Shown: positions 34,559 through 42,433, counted from the stretch's first letter. The stretch: 64,000 bases of DNA from Shinella sp. PSBB067 (GCF_016839145.1 NZ_CP069303.1:124001-188000); one strand, 5' to 3'. Numbers and translations are program-made. The notes: generated from the letters alone by a model not told the origin.

Positions 34559-34939
34559 CTATGCCTGCCTGGCTTTTCTGTTGGCGTAACGCAGATCGCG
34601 TGCGGCCTTTCGCGCTGCCTCGTCCTCGATCACGCGCGCGACACGAGCCTTTTCGGCGCCCTCGCGAGCCTCCGTTTCGGCAAGCGCCGCCGCATGCGCT
34701 GCGGCCTGCAGTTCGGCTGCCTCGGCTTCGATCCGTGCCTGCTCTTCCGTTTTCGCCCGCTCGCGCTCGAGGCGCCGCTCTTCCCGCGCCGCGGCGATGA
34801 GGGCTCGCTCCGCCTGGCGCGCCGCTCTGGCGGGGGCCGCGGTAGCCTGGGCCGCACGGTAAGCATTCAACAGCGCCGACTTCGCATCGGCTGATGCCGC
34901 GCGGCGGTCGGAAAGCTGGTTGTCTCTGGCGTTTTTCAA
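34559..34939 (-). CDS. DUF6481 family protein, Ala/Arg/Glu-rich helical
   Basis: A 126-aa highly charged protein dominated by Ala, Arg and Glu, predicted to be one long helix or coiled coil. The N-terminus MKNARDNQLSDRRAASADAK matches a family that is common in rhizobia and annotated DUF6481. It lies 33 bases downstream of another small charged gene and near the cold-shock gene on the same strand. Function unknown; the neighbourhood suggests a stress or RNA-related role, which is inference. Confidence 0.75.
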   Translation of the reverse strand: MKNARDNQLSDRRAASADAKSALLNAYRAAQATAAPARAARQAERALIAAAREERRLERERAKTEEQARIEAEAAELQAAAHAAALAETEAREGAEKARVARVIEDEAARKAARDLRYANRKARQA

Positions 34940-34972
34940 ATCGTCGTCCTGTCTATTGTGGTGGGAAGGTGG

Positions 34973-35197
34973 TCAACGCGCGCCGGTGCGCTTGGCGAGG
35001 AGGGCGGACGTGGCGGACGCGCGGTCCTTCAGTTCCTTGGCAAGGCGTGCTTCCCGAAGCCGCTGGGTCTTGGCCTCACGGGATTGGGTGATGGATTCAA
35101 GCTCCTGCACCGCCTCGTCCTTTGCGAAGAACGGCGCCTGGATGGCGCTGAACGCAATCTCCGCCTTCTGGCGCGACATGCTGTATTTTTCTGTCAT
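34973..35197 (-). CDS. Small charged conserved protein of the cold-shock locus
   Basis: A 74-aa protein that starts MTEKYSMSRQKAEIAFSAIQ and ends in a basic helical stretch. I recognise it as a small rhizobial hypothetical type, without known function. The start at 35197 has CGGAA before it; an ATG at residue 7 is an alternative. It lies between the cold-shock gene terminator and the DUF6481 gene, all on the minus strand. Confidence 0.6.
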   Translation of the reverse strand: MTEKYSMSRQKAEIAFSAIQAPFFAKDEAVQELESITQSREAKTQRLREARLAKELKDRASATSALLAKRTGAR

Positions 35198-35239
35198 GGA
35201 AATTCCGGTGGTAAGGCCCGGCAAGCGAGCGGAAAACAA

Positions 35240-35264
35240 AAGGCCAGGCGATTTGCCTGGCCTT
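35240..35264 (-). terminator. Intrinsic terminator of the cold-shock gene
   Basis: A perfect 10-bp stem (AAGGCCAGGC with GCCTGGCCTT) and 5-base loop. On the minus strand it is followed by TTTTGTTTTCC. It ends the cold-shock transcript. Just upstream lies a 25-base sequence (minus strand, about 35284-35308) repeated exactly at about 40147-40171. Confidence 0.85.
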
Positions 35265-35328
35265 GCGTGGTTGGCGTGCTTCCGGCAGTGCCAGTACATC
35301 CGTGGTCAAAGGAAAGCACGAGACCCGT

Positions 35329-35538
35329 TCAGGCGGCCTGGAGATTGCAGGCCGACATCTTGCCCGACTTGTTGTCGCGCTCCAGCTCGAAACCGATCTT
35401 CTGGCCTTCGACAAGCTCGCGCATGCCTGCCCGCTCGACGGCGGAGATGTGGACGAACGCGTCGGCGCCGCCATTGTCAGGCTGGATGAAGCCGAAGCCC
35501 TTGGTGGAATTGAACCATTTAACTGTGCCGGTGGTCAT
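35329..35538 (-). CDS. Cold-shock protein (CspA family)
   Basis: A 69-aa single cold-shock domain. RNP1 is KGFGFIQP (13-20) and RNP2 is DAFVHIS (26-32), with W8 and F9 also conserved. It binds single-stranded nucleic acid and works as an RNA chaperone. The start at 35538 follows AAAGGG; longer frames upstream are not part of the fold. The C-terminus MSACNLQAA is compared below with two decayed relatives. The upstream 5' region is long, as is usual for csp mRNAs. Confidence 0.93.
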   Translation of the reverse strand: MTTGTVKWFNSTKGFGFIQPDNGGADAFVHISAVERAGMRELVEGQKIGFELERDNKSGKMSACNLQAA

Positions 35539-36134
35539 GATGAACCCTTTCATAGCAACAATGAGAGACCGCCGCGCCAAGGCGTTGCGGATGATGATAG
35601 CGACTTTGAAAGGAAAGGTTCGTTCAGAACGCGGTGCCAACGCGTGACAAGCAAAGCTCAGCAAGCAAATTCGATGAGGATGTGTATCGCTTCCAAGTCT
35701 CTGCGTCAACCATTAGTTTTTCAATGCTTCGCCTCGACAAAAAGTTGTGCTCGCATGCACGCCTTGCTTTCCTCGCAATCGAGGCGCATGAATAAGTTGT
35801 TCGATTTTAGCCGGTTTGGCCTCGCGATGTCAGAGACGTGCGTCTTTTCTTGATTCTTCGATAGCGACGATATGCGCCGATGGCGCGGTATGCCGTTCCA
35901 GCCGATGCATTGGAACGGGCGGACGCGGCTCGGGCGAGCGGCGGGACCGCACCTCGGCACGGCCCACCGTAACCGACCGCACGGCGTAGATCATCGTGCA
36001 TTTCTTCAGAACGCTTCTGGCTTGCATGGCGCCGGATCACGTCCTTCCCCTCCATCTTCCGGTGCCGGTGTTCACGGCGCGGCCCATCAGATGGCTCCGA
36101 TCCATTCCGCCGACCTTGAAAGGGACACCCGGAC
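35539..36134. other. Intergenic region upstream of the cold-shock gene
   Basis: About 600 bases between divergent genes. The right half contains a possible 54-aa minus-strand frame at 35830-35994 (begins MIYAVRSVTVGRAEV; weak GAAGAA ribosome site) for which I recognise no family and give little weight. The left part should hold the csp promoter and 5' untranslated region. Confidence 0.4.
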
Positions 36135-36437
36135 ATGACGAACATCCAGACCATTTCCCAACGCGCCTCACGCCAGGCCCGCCCGGATACGGCGCGGCAT
36201 CTCTACGCCGTGGGGCAGGCTGTGCGGCTGAAGGGCGGGTTCCGATCGCAGCTTGCGGCCGACGACATCTATCGCATCACCGGCACCCTCCCGCCGGCCG
36301 GCGCGTTCCCGCAATACCGTATTCGCAATGACGACGAACGTCACGAACGGGTGACGACACAGGACATGCTCGCGCCGGTGAACACCGCATCGGGCGGGAG
36401 AACCACTCTTATCGAAAGGACCTTCGGCAATGGCTAA
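36135..36437 (+). CDS. Conserved hypothetical protein (rhizobial)
   Basis: A 100-aa protein that starts MTNIQTISQRASRQARPDTA. It has a central SH3-like beta pattern (VGQAVRLKGGFRSQLAADDI, YRITGTLPPAGAFPQYRI) and no signal or membrane segment. I recognise it only as a small conserved rhizobial type. It is the first of five closely packed small genes on the plus strand; its stop overlaps the next start (ATGGCTAA). Confidence 0.65.
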   Translation: MTNIQTISQRASRQARPDTARHLYAVGQAVRLKGGFRSQLAADDIYRITGTLPPAGAFPQYRIRNDDERHERVTTQDMLAPVNTASGGRTTLIERTFGNG

Positions 36438-36573
36438 GGGACAGAAACGCAGCAATCGCGAGACCAGGAAACCCAAGCAGGAAAAGGCCGCACCCAAGCC
36501 CGACGCATCGTTCGCCGGTCAATTGAAGCTCGCCGCAAACAGCAATGCGCCGCGTACCAAGGACAAGGCCTGA
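36430..36573 (+). CDS. 47-aa basic conserved protein
   Basis: A very short Lys/Arg/Gln-rich protein that starts MAKGQKRSNRETRKPKQEK and ends RTKDKA. This N-terminus is a recurrent small-protein type in rhizobia and other alphaproteobacteria, of unknown function; the charge suggests nucleic-acid or ribosome contact. The ATG lies inside the last codons of the preceding gene, a strong sign of translational coupling. Too short for most gene finders. Confidence 0.7.
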   Translation: MAKGQKRSNRETRKPKQEKAAPKPDASFAGQLKLAANSNAPRTKDKA

Positions 36574-36606
36574 CGGCGGCGATTGTCCGGGAAGGGCGGG
36601 ACGGCG

Positions 36607-36846
36607 ATGAAGTTCGTGATCGCGTTCTACCGGACCCGGGCAACGGACGCTGCCCATGCCGTCATCGGCCGTGAAACCGTGGATGCCATCGACCTCGCCA
36701 GCGCGATCGAAATCGCCCATCAGCTTTCGAAAACCCTTGCCTTGCCGCAGAAACCCGACGGGCTGTACCTGAGCGATCCAGACGGAAACAGTCTCTACGC
36801 GGGTGACATCCGCGCGGGAACTCCGGACGAAAGGTCAAAACCATGA
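36607..36846 (+). CDS. 79-aa hypothetical protein
   Basis: A small acidic protein that starts MKFVIAFYRTRATDAAHAVI. Strand-helix-strand pattern; no signal. The start at 36607 follows GGGCGGGACGGCG. Its stop overlaps the next gene (ATGA at 36843-36846). Family not recognised. Confidence 0.6.
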   Translation: MKFVIAFYRTRATDAAHAVIGRETVDAIDLASAIEIAHQLSKTLALPQKPDGLYLSDPDGNSLYAGDIRAGTPDERSKP

Positions 36847-37121
36847 ACATTCATGTCGAACGCAGGCGACGGGCGCTCAGGATCGAGGTTTGGGAGAACG
36901 AAGGCGGGGCCGTGGCTACCGACGTGCCCGACCATCAATACGGAAGGAGGATAGAGAGGGATCGGACCTGGACCATATACCATGTGTTCACGGGCGTCCC
37001 GGCGCGGATCGATGGCTGCACGTTGACGGACCTCAGCATATCGGACGCGACCAATGGCATGCTGCGGCTCAACCGGCGCAACGCTCGGCGCAGAAACGAA
37101 CGCGACGGGTGCCAGCCATGA
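36843..37121 (+). CDS. 92-aa hypothetical protein
   Basis: A basic protein with many Arg (MNIHVERRRRALRIEVWENE at the start, NGMLRLNRRNARRRNERDG near the end) and a middle beta pattern (RTWTIYHVFTGVPARIDG). It overlaps the preceding and following genes by four bases each, so it belongs to one transcript. Family not recognised. Confidence 0.6.
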   Translation: MNIHVERRRRALRIEVWENEGGAVATDVPDHQYGRRIERDRTWTIYHVFTGVPARIDGCTLTDLSISDATNGMLRLNRRNARRRNERDGCQP

Positions 37122-37399
37122 CGCTGGCTTTCCCCAACCCGGCCCGCAGTTTCGACGAGGTGCGCAATGCCGTGCGCTTTTTCGGCCATGACGGCATGTT
37201 CGAGATCCGGTTTTTCGTCGAGGCGGAGGCGCTTGCCGAGGGGAGGGCGCGGGCGGCGGGCATGTCGGAAGCGCAGTGCCTTTCGGCTTTCGATGCCATG
37301 CGCGCGCCCATCTACGATGCCGCAAGGAAGGTGTATGCCAAGCACCGGCGCAATTCGAACACGCTGACGGCTTCCGACTTCGGCCGCGCTCGCGGCTGA
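37118..37399 (+). CDS. DUF1488 family protein
   Basis: A 93-aa protein that fits DUF1488: MTLAFPNPARSFDEVRNAVR, then FEIRFFVEAEALAE and a helical C-terminus with YAKHRRNSNTLTASDF. Function unknown, though the domain is widespread in proteobacteria. The start overlaps the stop of the previous gene (ATGA). It ends the five-gene run 36135-37399. Confidence 0.8.
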   Translation: MTLAFPNPARSFDEVRNAVRFFGHDGMFEIRFFVEAEALAEGRARAAGMSEAQCLSAFDAMRAPIYDAARKVYAKHRRNSNTLTASDFGRARG

Positions 37400-37484
37400 C
37401 CTTTTGCCGATGCGGCGGGGCACCTCGAATTGGCCTTAATTGAATCCTTGCCAATGGCCTGGGACAGGCTCACACTTGCCTCTT

Positions 37485-37553
37485 CAGCAGCCATGATCAC
37501 GGGCACTGCTGTTTGAGGGTTGGTTACCCTGGCCCCAACCAAAGGAGGACGAC
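37485..37553 (+). promoter_or_regulatory. Leader A: structured 5' region shared with leaders B and C
   Basis: Contains CAGCAG and CTGCTG facing each other, then AGGGT and ACCCT facing each other, then GGCCCCAA and the ribosome site AAAGGAGGAC before ATG 37554. Leader B (39867-39933, minus) repeats almost all of this, including two stretches of 14-16 identical bases. In leader A, GGTTGG can also pair with CCAACC just before the ribosome site. Confidence 0.6.
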
Positions 37554-37952
37554 ATGTCTTCCGATGCCGGAATTCCCGAGATTTCACCGCATGAGATGGA
37601 AATGATCCGCTCCGTGCTGCGCACGGCGGGCTACAGCCCGGATGGCCTGGTCGAGGATGGGCACCAATTCAACACAGCCACCCGGCTGCTGATGCAGTTG
37701 GTCCTTTCCGGCGAAGCCTCGCCGCGCGCGCTGGCGGAGCAACTGGAACAGTCTTTCGGCCGCCCGGTGAAGTCGAAGGTGCTCTTCGCCCCCCTTCTGC
37801 CCCGATACGCCATCCAGGGCCTGCCGCTCGTTCGCAGGACGGCGTTTCGTCCGATCCGCGTGCCCCTGCGATCCGGTGAAGGCGATCTGCAGGAATGGGA
37901 AAATGAAGGCGGGGCCTCGAACAAGGCTCCACCCCGTGGATCCGTCCACTGA
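37554..37952 (+). CDS. Conserved hypothetical protein, paralogue of the gene at 42015-42242
   Basis: A 132-aa protein that starts MSSDAGIPEISPHEMEMIRS. It shares an N-terminal pattern (MSS...I..P......L..AGY) with the 75-aa product of 42015-42242, and the two genes share the leader just upstream. The C-terminal third is basic then Gly/Asn-rich (EWENEGGASNKAPP). A fragment matching its middle (LSGEASPRALAEQLEQSFGR) is seen out of context near 42434-42495. No known function. Confidence 0.7.
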   Translation: MSSDAGIPEISPHEMEMIRSVLRTAGYSPDGLVEDGHQFNTATRLLMQLVLSGEASPRALAEQLEQSFGRPVKSKVLFAPLLPRYAIQGLPLVRRTAFRPIRVPLRSGEGDLQEWENEGGASNKAPPRGSVH

Positions 37953-38086
37953 CCAAGGTCTTTTCGGCAGGCACCGGAGAATCCATTCAAATTTTCAAGG
38001 TGGATGGGCTCGCACAATCCGAAGCCGCGACGACGTTCGGCCGGCGGAAAAAAATCCATGCACCGCCCTTGGCGCCGAAGCCGGCC

Positions 38087-39172
38087 TCACTTCATCAAAC
38101 CTGCGGAACGCAGCGCGTTCTCGATCACCGACTGGATGCCGTTGCCGGAGCCGCCGGACAGGGGCTGCTGCGCTGCCGCTCTTTCTGCCGGCGGCGAGGC
38201 ACGCGGTCGGTCGCGGCGCTCGAAGGAGGCGGCAAGGCCCCAACTTCTTGCAATCTGCACCGTCGAGGACATGCCGACGTCGAGCATGAAGGGTGCGGCC
38301 CTTCCATAGCCACTGGACGTGTCGATCGGCGTGCCGTGCCCCATGCCGGAAATCCTGTAGAGCTCGATTGCCTCCATGCCGCGGTCGTCGCGCCATACGG
38401 ATCGTGAATGCCGATCGATCGCCTCGACCTCCGTCGGCTGGTCGGCAACCGCATGGACGCCGCGCCATTGCGCGACGATCGCGGACGCATTGTCCGGAAC
38501 CACCGTGTTGTCGCCCGTGCCGTGCCAGACGGAAACCGTCGGCCAGGCGCCGTCATGTCGCGAGGCGGCGCGAAGGCTTGCCTGGAGGCGGCCCGCGCCG
38601 GGAAGACCTTGGCCGCGCATGCGGTCGAATGCCTCGGGAACGGTCGAGGCGGCGGCATAGGGCAGGCCGGCGATGATGGCGCCGCCGGCAAAGACCTCCG
38701 GGTAGCAGGCCAGCATGGCGTTTGCCATGGCGCCCCCGGCGGAAAGGCCGGTGATGTAGATCCGGCGCTCATCGATGCCATGGTCGGCGACGACAGAGGC
38801 GATCATCTGCCGGATGGAGCGCGCTTCGCCCTGGTCTCGTCGGGTGTCCGCGGCATTGAACCAGTTGAAACACAGGTTCGCATTGTTCTGCCTGTTCTGT
38901 TCGGGAAAGAGCACCACGAAGCCGTAGTCTTCCGCAAGCGCCGACCAGCCGGAGCCGGCATCATAACCGGCGGCGGTCTGCGTGCAGCCGTGCAGCACGA
39001 CCACCAGGGGCGGTGCCGCCGGCAATTGCTTCGGGACATGCTGCCACGCCGCCAAAGCGCCCGGGTTGTCTCCGAAATGATCGAGCGTCCTCAGGATGGA
39101 GCCGGCCGGCGCGGCGGGTTTGATCGAGCGCAGCCGCGCGAGCCGTTCGAGTGTATCGGATAGGGATCTCAT
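38087..39172 (-). CDS. PHB depolymerase family esterase (LpqC/type 1 catalytic domain)
   Basis: A 361-aa alpha/beta-hydrolase of the polyhydroxybutyrate depolymerase/feruloyl-esterase-like family. HGCTQTAAGYDAGSGW (61-) is the oxyanion-hole region, S144 in TGLSAGG is the nucleophile, the Asp is in WHGTGDNTV and the His in GMGHGTPID. No clear signal peptide is seen in the first 25 residues (MRSLSDTLERLARLRSIKPA), so export by Sec is doubtful. It may hydrolyse short-chain polyester or an aromatic ester inside the cell. It stands alone, with leader A's gene convergent. Confidence 0.85.
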   Translation of the reverse strand: MRSLSDTLERLARLRSIKPAAPAGSILRTLDHFGDNPGALAAWQHVPKQLPAAPPLVVVLHGCTQTAAGYDAGSGWSALAEDYGFVVLFPEQNRQNNANLCFNWFNAADTRRDQGEARSIRQMIASVVADHGIDERRIYITGLSAGGAMANAMLACYPEVFAGGAIIAGLPYAAASTVPEAFDRMRGQGLPGAGRLQASLRAASRHDGAWPTVSVWHGTGDNTVVPDNASAIVAQWRGVHAVADQPTEVEAIDRHSRSVWRDDRGMEAIELYRISGMGHGTPIDTSSGYGRAAPFMLDVGMSSTVQIARSWGLAASFERRDRPRASPPAERAAAQQPLSGGSGNGIQSVIENALRSAGLMK

Positions 39173-39421
39173 GGGGGACTCCGGGTGGTGCGCCGGACTG
39201 GCGCATACACTTTAACCCTTCGATTGCGATAAGGTTGCTGCGCTGCACAATAATTCTGTGCTGCGGGATCGAAAACCATCCCGTACAGCTTCGGCCGAGA
39301 TGGAACAGGACGCGCGCACCAGGGGCGTTTCAGGCCGCCATCTGCCACGTTTCTCCGCCGGCAGGGTATGGACGTGCCGTCGTCACAACAGCGCGTTGGC
39401 GATGCGCGATCAATCCTGTAG

Positions 39422-39709
39422 TCATGGAATGTTGCGTGGGCCGACTGCCATGAATGGCCCATCGCGTGCCAATGCCTCGTCGATCTCCGCCGGTGACACC
39501 TGAAGGAACTGGCGTCTTGCCATCGCGACGGAAATCGCGGGAATCTCAAGGTGGGTCGCCACCCTCCGATACGCGGTAAAGCTCAGGCCTTCTATCAGTT
39601 CCTCGTCGACGACCAGACGATATGTGCCCGCTTCCAGGGGCTCCGAAAGGGACTCCAGGCGAAACGGATGCGTGAATGTGATTTCGGTTTCCGTGGTTCT
39701 CTCGGTCAT
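39422..39709 (-). CDS. 95-aa conserved hypothetical protein
   Basis: A small acidic protein that starts MTERTTETEITFTHPFRLES, with GTYRLVVDEELIEGLSFTAY and the helix RRVATHLEIPAISVAMARRQ. I recognise it as a type frequent in rhizobia but not by function. It lies 40 bases downstream of the 38-aa membrane-protein gene on the same strand and is probably read from leader B. Confidence 0.65.
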   Translation of the reverse strand: MTERTTETEITFTHPFRLESLSEPLEAGTYRLVVDEELIEGLSFTAYRRVATHLEIPAISVAMARRQFLQVSPAEIDEALARDGPFMAVGPRNIP

Positions 39710-39749
39710 CTTGAACGCCGCTTTCCCACCGTCCTGTCGTGGAGGCTCA

Positions 39750-39866
39750 TCATAGCCATCCCTCGACCAGAATATAGGCGATCATCGCAAGGCTCGTTGC
39801 GGACAAGAGGTAACCCGCCAGGGTCGCAAGATCGTATTTCTTCGATTGGTGAAATAGGGAAGACAT
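39750..39866 (-). CDS. 38-aa single-span membrane protein
   Basis: A very short product: MSSLFHQSKKYDLATLAGYL, then LSATSLAMIAYILVEGWL. One membrane helix spans about residues 14-34, with a basic N-terminus on the cytoplasmic side. It has a perfect GGAGGAC ribosome site and is preceded by leader B, which is shared with two other MSS-starting genes. This makes it credible despite its size. Function unknown. Confidence 0.65.
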   Translation of the reverse strand: MSSLFHQSKKYDLATLAGYLLSATSLAMIAYILVEGWL

Positions 39867-39933
39867 GCCGTCCTCCTCGCTTGGGGCCAGGGTAATGAAC
39901 CCTCAAACAGCAGCGCCCGTAAGATGGCTGCTG
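39867..39933 (-). promoter_or_regulatory. Leader B: structured 5' region shared with leader A
   Basis: On the minus strand it reads CAGCAGCCAT, CGGGC, CTGCTGTTTGAGGGTT, TTACCCTGGCCCCAA and then GAGGAGGAC before the ATG. Both inverted repeats of leader A (CAGCAG/CTGCTG and AGGGT/ACCCT) are conserved, though the loop bases differ, which points to selected RNA structure. Confidence 0.6.
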
Positions 39934-40049
39934 GAACAAGCACAGTGGACCCATTCCCCTCCTTTGGCAACACATCATTTCGCTGGCTTCCAGGTGTGGA
40001 GCGAAGATCGGCCGCAGTTCGAAAGTAAGAATACCGCATGAAGCTTGTT

Positions 40050-40189
40050 TTCGACACGGCGGCTGCCCATATGTCGTCCATAGGCATTGCTGATGAGCGC
40101 TGGAAAAACTCTGCCGCTCGCAATTGCCGCCATCGCTTCACGCTTTTGACCACGGATGTACTGGCACTGGCAGGCAAGCGATTGTGAAG
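40050..40189 (+). pseudogene. Probable decayed cold-shock gene remnant 2
   Basis: The bases ahead of the terminator at 40190 include a 25-base run (about 40147-40171) identical to the 3' region of the intact csp gene. Further upstream, segments around CGTCCA, GAGCGC and GCAAT...GCCGCC can be lined up with csp codons for FVH, ER and NLQAA, in broken frames. A frame at 40038-40187 exists but reads through this remnant. The coding match is weak; the 3' match is clear. Confidence 0.4.
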
Positions 40190-40217
40190 AAGGCCGGTGC
40201 GGTATCGCCCCGGCCTT
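40190..40217 (+). terminator. Intrinsic terminator of the csp-remnant 2 region
   Basis: AAGGCCGG pairs with CCGGCCTT around a 12-base loop and is followed by TTTTGTTCG. It has the same design as the terminator of the intact cold-shock gene. No intact plus-strand gene lies upstream. Confidence 0.75.
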
Positions 40218-40278
40218 TTTGTTCGCTGGCGAGGGCGAGGATGCCGCAACCCGGTTTGCCAGTCAGCCTGCCGGCTTT

Positions 40279-41301
40279 TCAATCGAAATCACTTTGGATC
40301 TGAATTTTCGCGAGCGGGAACTCGGCAAGGAGGACGAACCCCTCCTGCCTGTAGGAAACGCTCGCCTCGCCGAAGGCTTGCAGGCTGGAAACGATGAGGC
40401 GCGAGCCAAACCCCTTGCGGTCCGGTTCGGAATTCGCGATGCGCGGACCGCCGATCTCCCGCCAGCATGTGACGAGCGTCTCCGCGGCATCGCGGCGCTC
40501 GATGCCCCACGTTATCTCGACATGCCCCTTTGCATTCGACAAGGCTCCGTATTTCGAGGCATTCGTGAGAAGTTCGTGAAAAACCATCGCAAAGGATAAG
40601 GCCGCCTGGGGCCCGAGGTGCACTTCAGGCCCGCTCCACCTGATCCGGGAACTCCCGTCCAACCCGATGTTCGTTTTGGCGGCCGCCACGACGTCAGCCA
40701 GCGTTGCGCTTACCCAGTCCCTCTGCAACAGGATTTCATGGGCCTTGGCATAGGCTGCGATACGCAACTGGAGCTTGTCGGTCGCGTCGCCCAGCGAAAC
40801 GGCATTCCGCAGGGACTGTGTCACGATCGCCTGGACGACGGACAGCGTGTTCTTCATGCGGTGAGCGAGCTCGTGCATGAGGAGGCGCTCGCGCTCCGCC
40901 CGCTCGCGTTCCCCGGTTCTGTCGCGAAGGATTTTGATGAAGCCGATGGTCTTGTCGTCGGGCGCCCGCAAAGCCATCATCTCGCCGGAGGCCCAGAACA
41001 TCGTGCCGTCAGCGCGCAGATGCCATCGCTCGTCATTTCCCCGGCCGCGGTTGAGGGCGGCCGTCATCTCCTTTTGCGGAACGCCATTTTCCCTGTCTTC
41101 CTGCGTGAAGAAAACCGTGGCCGGTTTTCCGATCATGTCCTCGGCTTCCCAGCCCAGTATCTTGACAGCGCCTTCATTCCAGCTCGTCACGAGGCCGTCG
41201 AGGTCCATGGATATGATGGCGTAATCGATCGCGCTCTGCACGATCGCTTCAAGGAAGCGCTCTCGTGATGAAATCGTTTCGTCAGCGCCGGCGATCTTCA
41301 T
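40279..41301 (-). CDS. PAS-domain sensor histidine kinase, HWE family
   Basis: A 340-aa soluble kinase. A PAS domain spans about 15-130 (DYAIISMDLDGLVTSWNEGA, the PAC part RWHLRADGTMFWASG). The dimerisation motif ELAHRMKNTLSVVQAI carries the phospho-accepting His, H147. The ATP-binding part has MVFHELLTNASKYGALS and the WxE motif (CWREIGG) that defines HWE kinases. These are typical of rhizobial light, redox or general-stress signalling. A single-domain response regulator gene lies 90 bases upstream on the same strand and is the likely partner. Confidence 0.9.
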   Translation of the reverse strand: MKIAGADETISSRERFLEAIVQSAIDYAIISMDLDGLVTSWNEGAVKILGWEAEDMIGKPATVFFTQEDRENGVPQKEMTAALNRGRGNDERWHLRADGTMFWASGEMMALRAPDDKTIGFIKILRDRTGERERAERERLLMHELAHRMKNTLSVVQAIVTQSLRNAVSLGDATDKLQLRIAAYAKAHEILLQRDWVSATLADVVAAAKTNIGLDGSSRIRWSGPEVHLGPQAALSFAMVFHELLTNASKYGALSNAKGHVEITWGIERRDAAETLVTCWREIGGPRIANSEPDRKGFGSRLIVSSLQAFGEASVSYRQEGFVLLAEFPLAKIQIQSDFD

Positions 41302-41391
41302 GAAGGTCCCTCGAATTCGGCCCTACACGTTATGCCACGGATCATGTCGCTTGCGCAGCCATATATGTGCCGGCGGGAGCGCAGCCGAAAT

Positions 41392-41745
41392 CTAGCGGGG
41401 CTGCATTTCCTTCAGGCACGCGATGATCTGGTCGAAGCGAAACGGCTTTGCGAAGAACTTCGCCCCGGGCGGCAGATCCGCGCTCGCTGGCTGTATCCGG
41501 CCGGATGCCACGACGATTCCGGCCTCGGGAAACCGCTCGGCAACCCTTTGGGCGAGATCGAGGCCCGTCAGCTTGCCCGGCAACTGGATATCGGTGAAAA
41601 GAAGGTGGATCGTCTGCTCGTTTATGATCTCGACGGCTTGGTCTGCCGAGCCGGTATCAACGACGTCGAAGCCCGCCTCGTGCAGTGCGTCAACCAATGT
41701 CAGGCGGATCAGCACTTCGTCTTCCACTACCAGGACTTTGCGCAC
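41392..41745 (-). CDS. Single-domain response regulator (receiver)
   Basis: A 117-aa receiver domain. The acidic pocket is E8-D9, the phospho-acceptor is D52 (LLFTDIQLPG) and the conserved Lys lies in FFAKPFRFD. There is no output domain, so it acts by protein contact or as a phosphate sink or shuttle. It is followed on the same strand by the HWE kinase gene. Such pairs are common in rhizobia; target unknown. Confidence 0.9.
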   Translation of the reverse strand: MRKVLVVEDEVLIRLTLVDALHEAGFDVVDTGSADQAVEIINEQTIHLLFTDIQLPGKLTGLDLAQRVAERFPEAGIVVASGRIQPASADLPPGAKFFAKPFRFDQIIACLKEMQPR

Positions 41746-42014
41746 GGGGTTCTCCTGTCAAACCTCACCAACCCCTGGGACCGCGCAACGTTCCTTCTTT
41801 GATCCGAGATGCCGTGTCATTGAGGCGCGCGCTTTATCGCGCACTGCGTGAGGATCTGAGCCGAGCACGATAGAACAGCCGTCGCTGACGCGGTGCGGCA
41901 GATAAATCCCGCGAATTTCCCGCCGGTGTGGGCGGCCATGAGCCGGTGATTGATCTTGTCGGTTGAAGCGCGTTGCAAGGTCCTCATGGCCCGGCGAGCG
42001 GGCCATCAAGGGCT

Positions 42015-42242
42015 CTAGGCGCGGCCGAACGCGAAGACGCAGTGCGGTTCGCGGGGCGTGCCGGTAGCGCCGTCGCGCATAACGCCAGACATGAAACGGA
42101 CGAGTACCGCTTTGGATTGCCGCGCGAGGGGACCCGCCAGCGGCTGCATCCTGGCGGTGACGTAGCCCGCCTTGTGAAGCATCTGGTTGAGAATGCGGTT
42201 GCAGGCTGGATTGAAATCGATGGCGGAGACTTTGGAAGACAT
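42015..42242 (-). CDS. 75-aa conserved hypothetical protein, paralogue of 37554-37952
   Basis: Starts MSSKVSAIDFNPACNRILNQ and continues with MLHKAGYVTARMQPL. It can be aligned without gaps with the N-terminal 60 residues of the 132-aa product of 37554-37952 (shared MSS, I, P, L, AGY). It lacks the C-terminal half, so it is a truncated paralogue or a short form. The ribosome site AAGGAGG lies inside a hairpin (42248-42275). Confidence 0.6.
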   Translation of the reverse strand: MSSKVSAIDFNPACNRILNQMLHKAGYVTARMQPLAGPLARQSKAVLVRFMSGVMRDGATGTPREPHCVFAFGRA

Positions 42243-42247
42243 GCCGT

Positions 42248-42275
42248 CCTCCTTCCATATTGCGGGCGAAGGAGG
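42248..42275 (-). promoter_or_regulatory. Hairpin that would hide the ribosome site of the 42015-42242 gene (leader C)
   Basis: On the minus strand CCTCCTTC, 12 bases, GAAGGAGG: a perfect 8-bp stem whose 3' arm is the Shine-Dalgarno sequence, ending six bases before the ATG. Upstream bases (GGGCGCTGCC) resemble leaders A and B. Such pairing suggests control of translation by temperature, a ligand or a small RNA. Confidence 0.55.
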
Positions 42276-42433
42276 TTATCCTACAAGCGGCAGCGCCCGT
42301 GTCGATGGCCACCGAAGCCCGGACAATGCGCCCCATGCGCAGATTTAGCAACCAATCAATCAAGGTCATCGCAAGGCTGGCGCCGGACAACGCCCTCCGA
42401 GGGCCGCAATCCTGGACGTGCCCCACTCAGCGC

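Noticed and set aside
37442..37556. Leader A as a mobile element end or attachment site
   Set aside because: No transposase, target duplication or integrase is near; the repeats are directly tied to ribosome sites of genes.
40038..40187. 49-aa plus-strand frame starting MKLVFDTAAAHMSSIGIADE
   Set aside because: Its 3' half coincides with the csp 3' element repeated from 35284-35308, so it is more likely a chance frame through a decayed copy.
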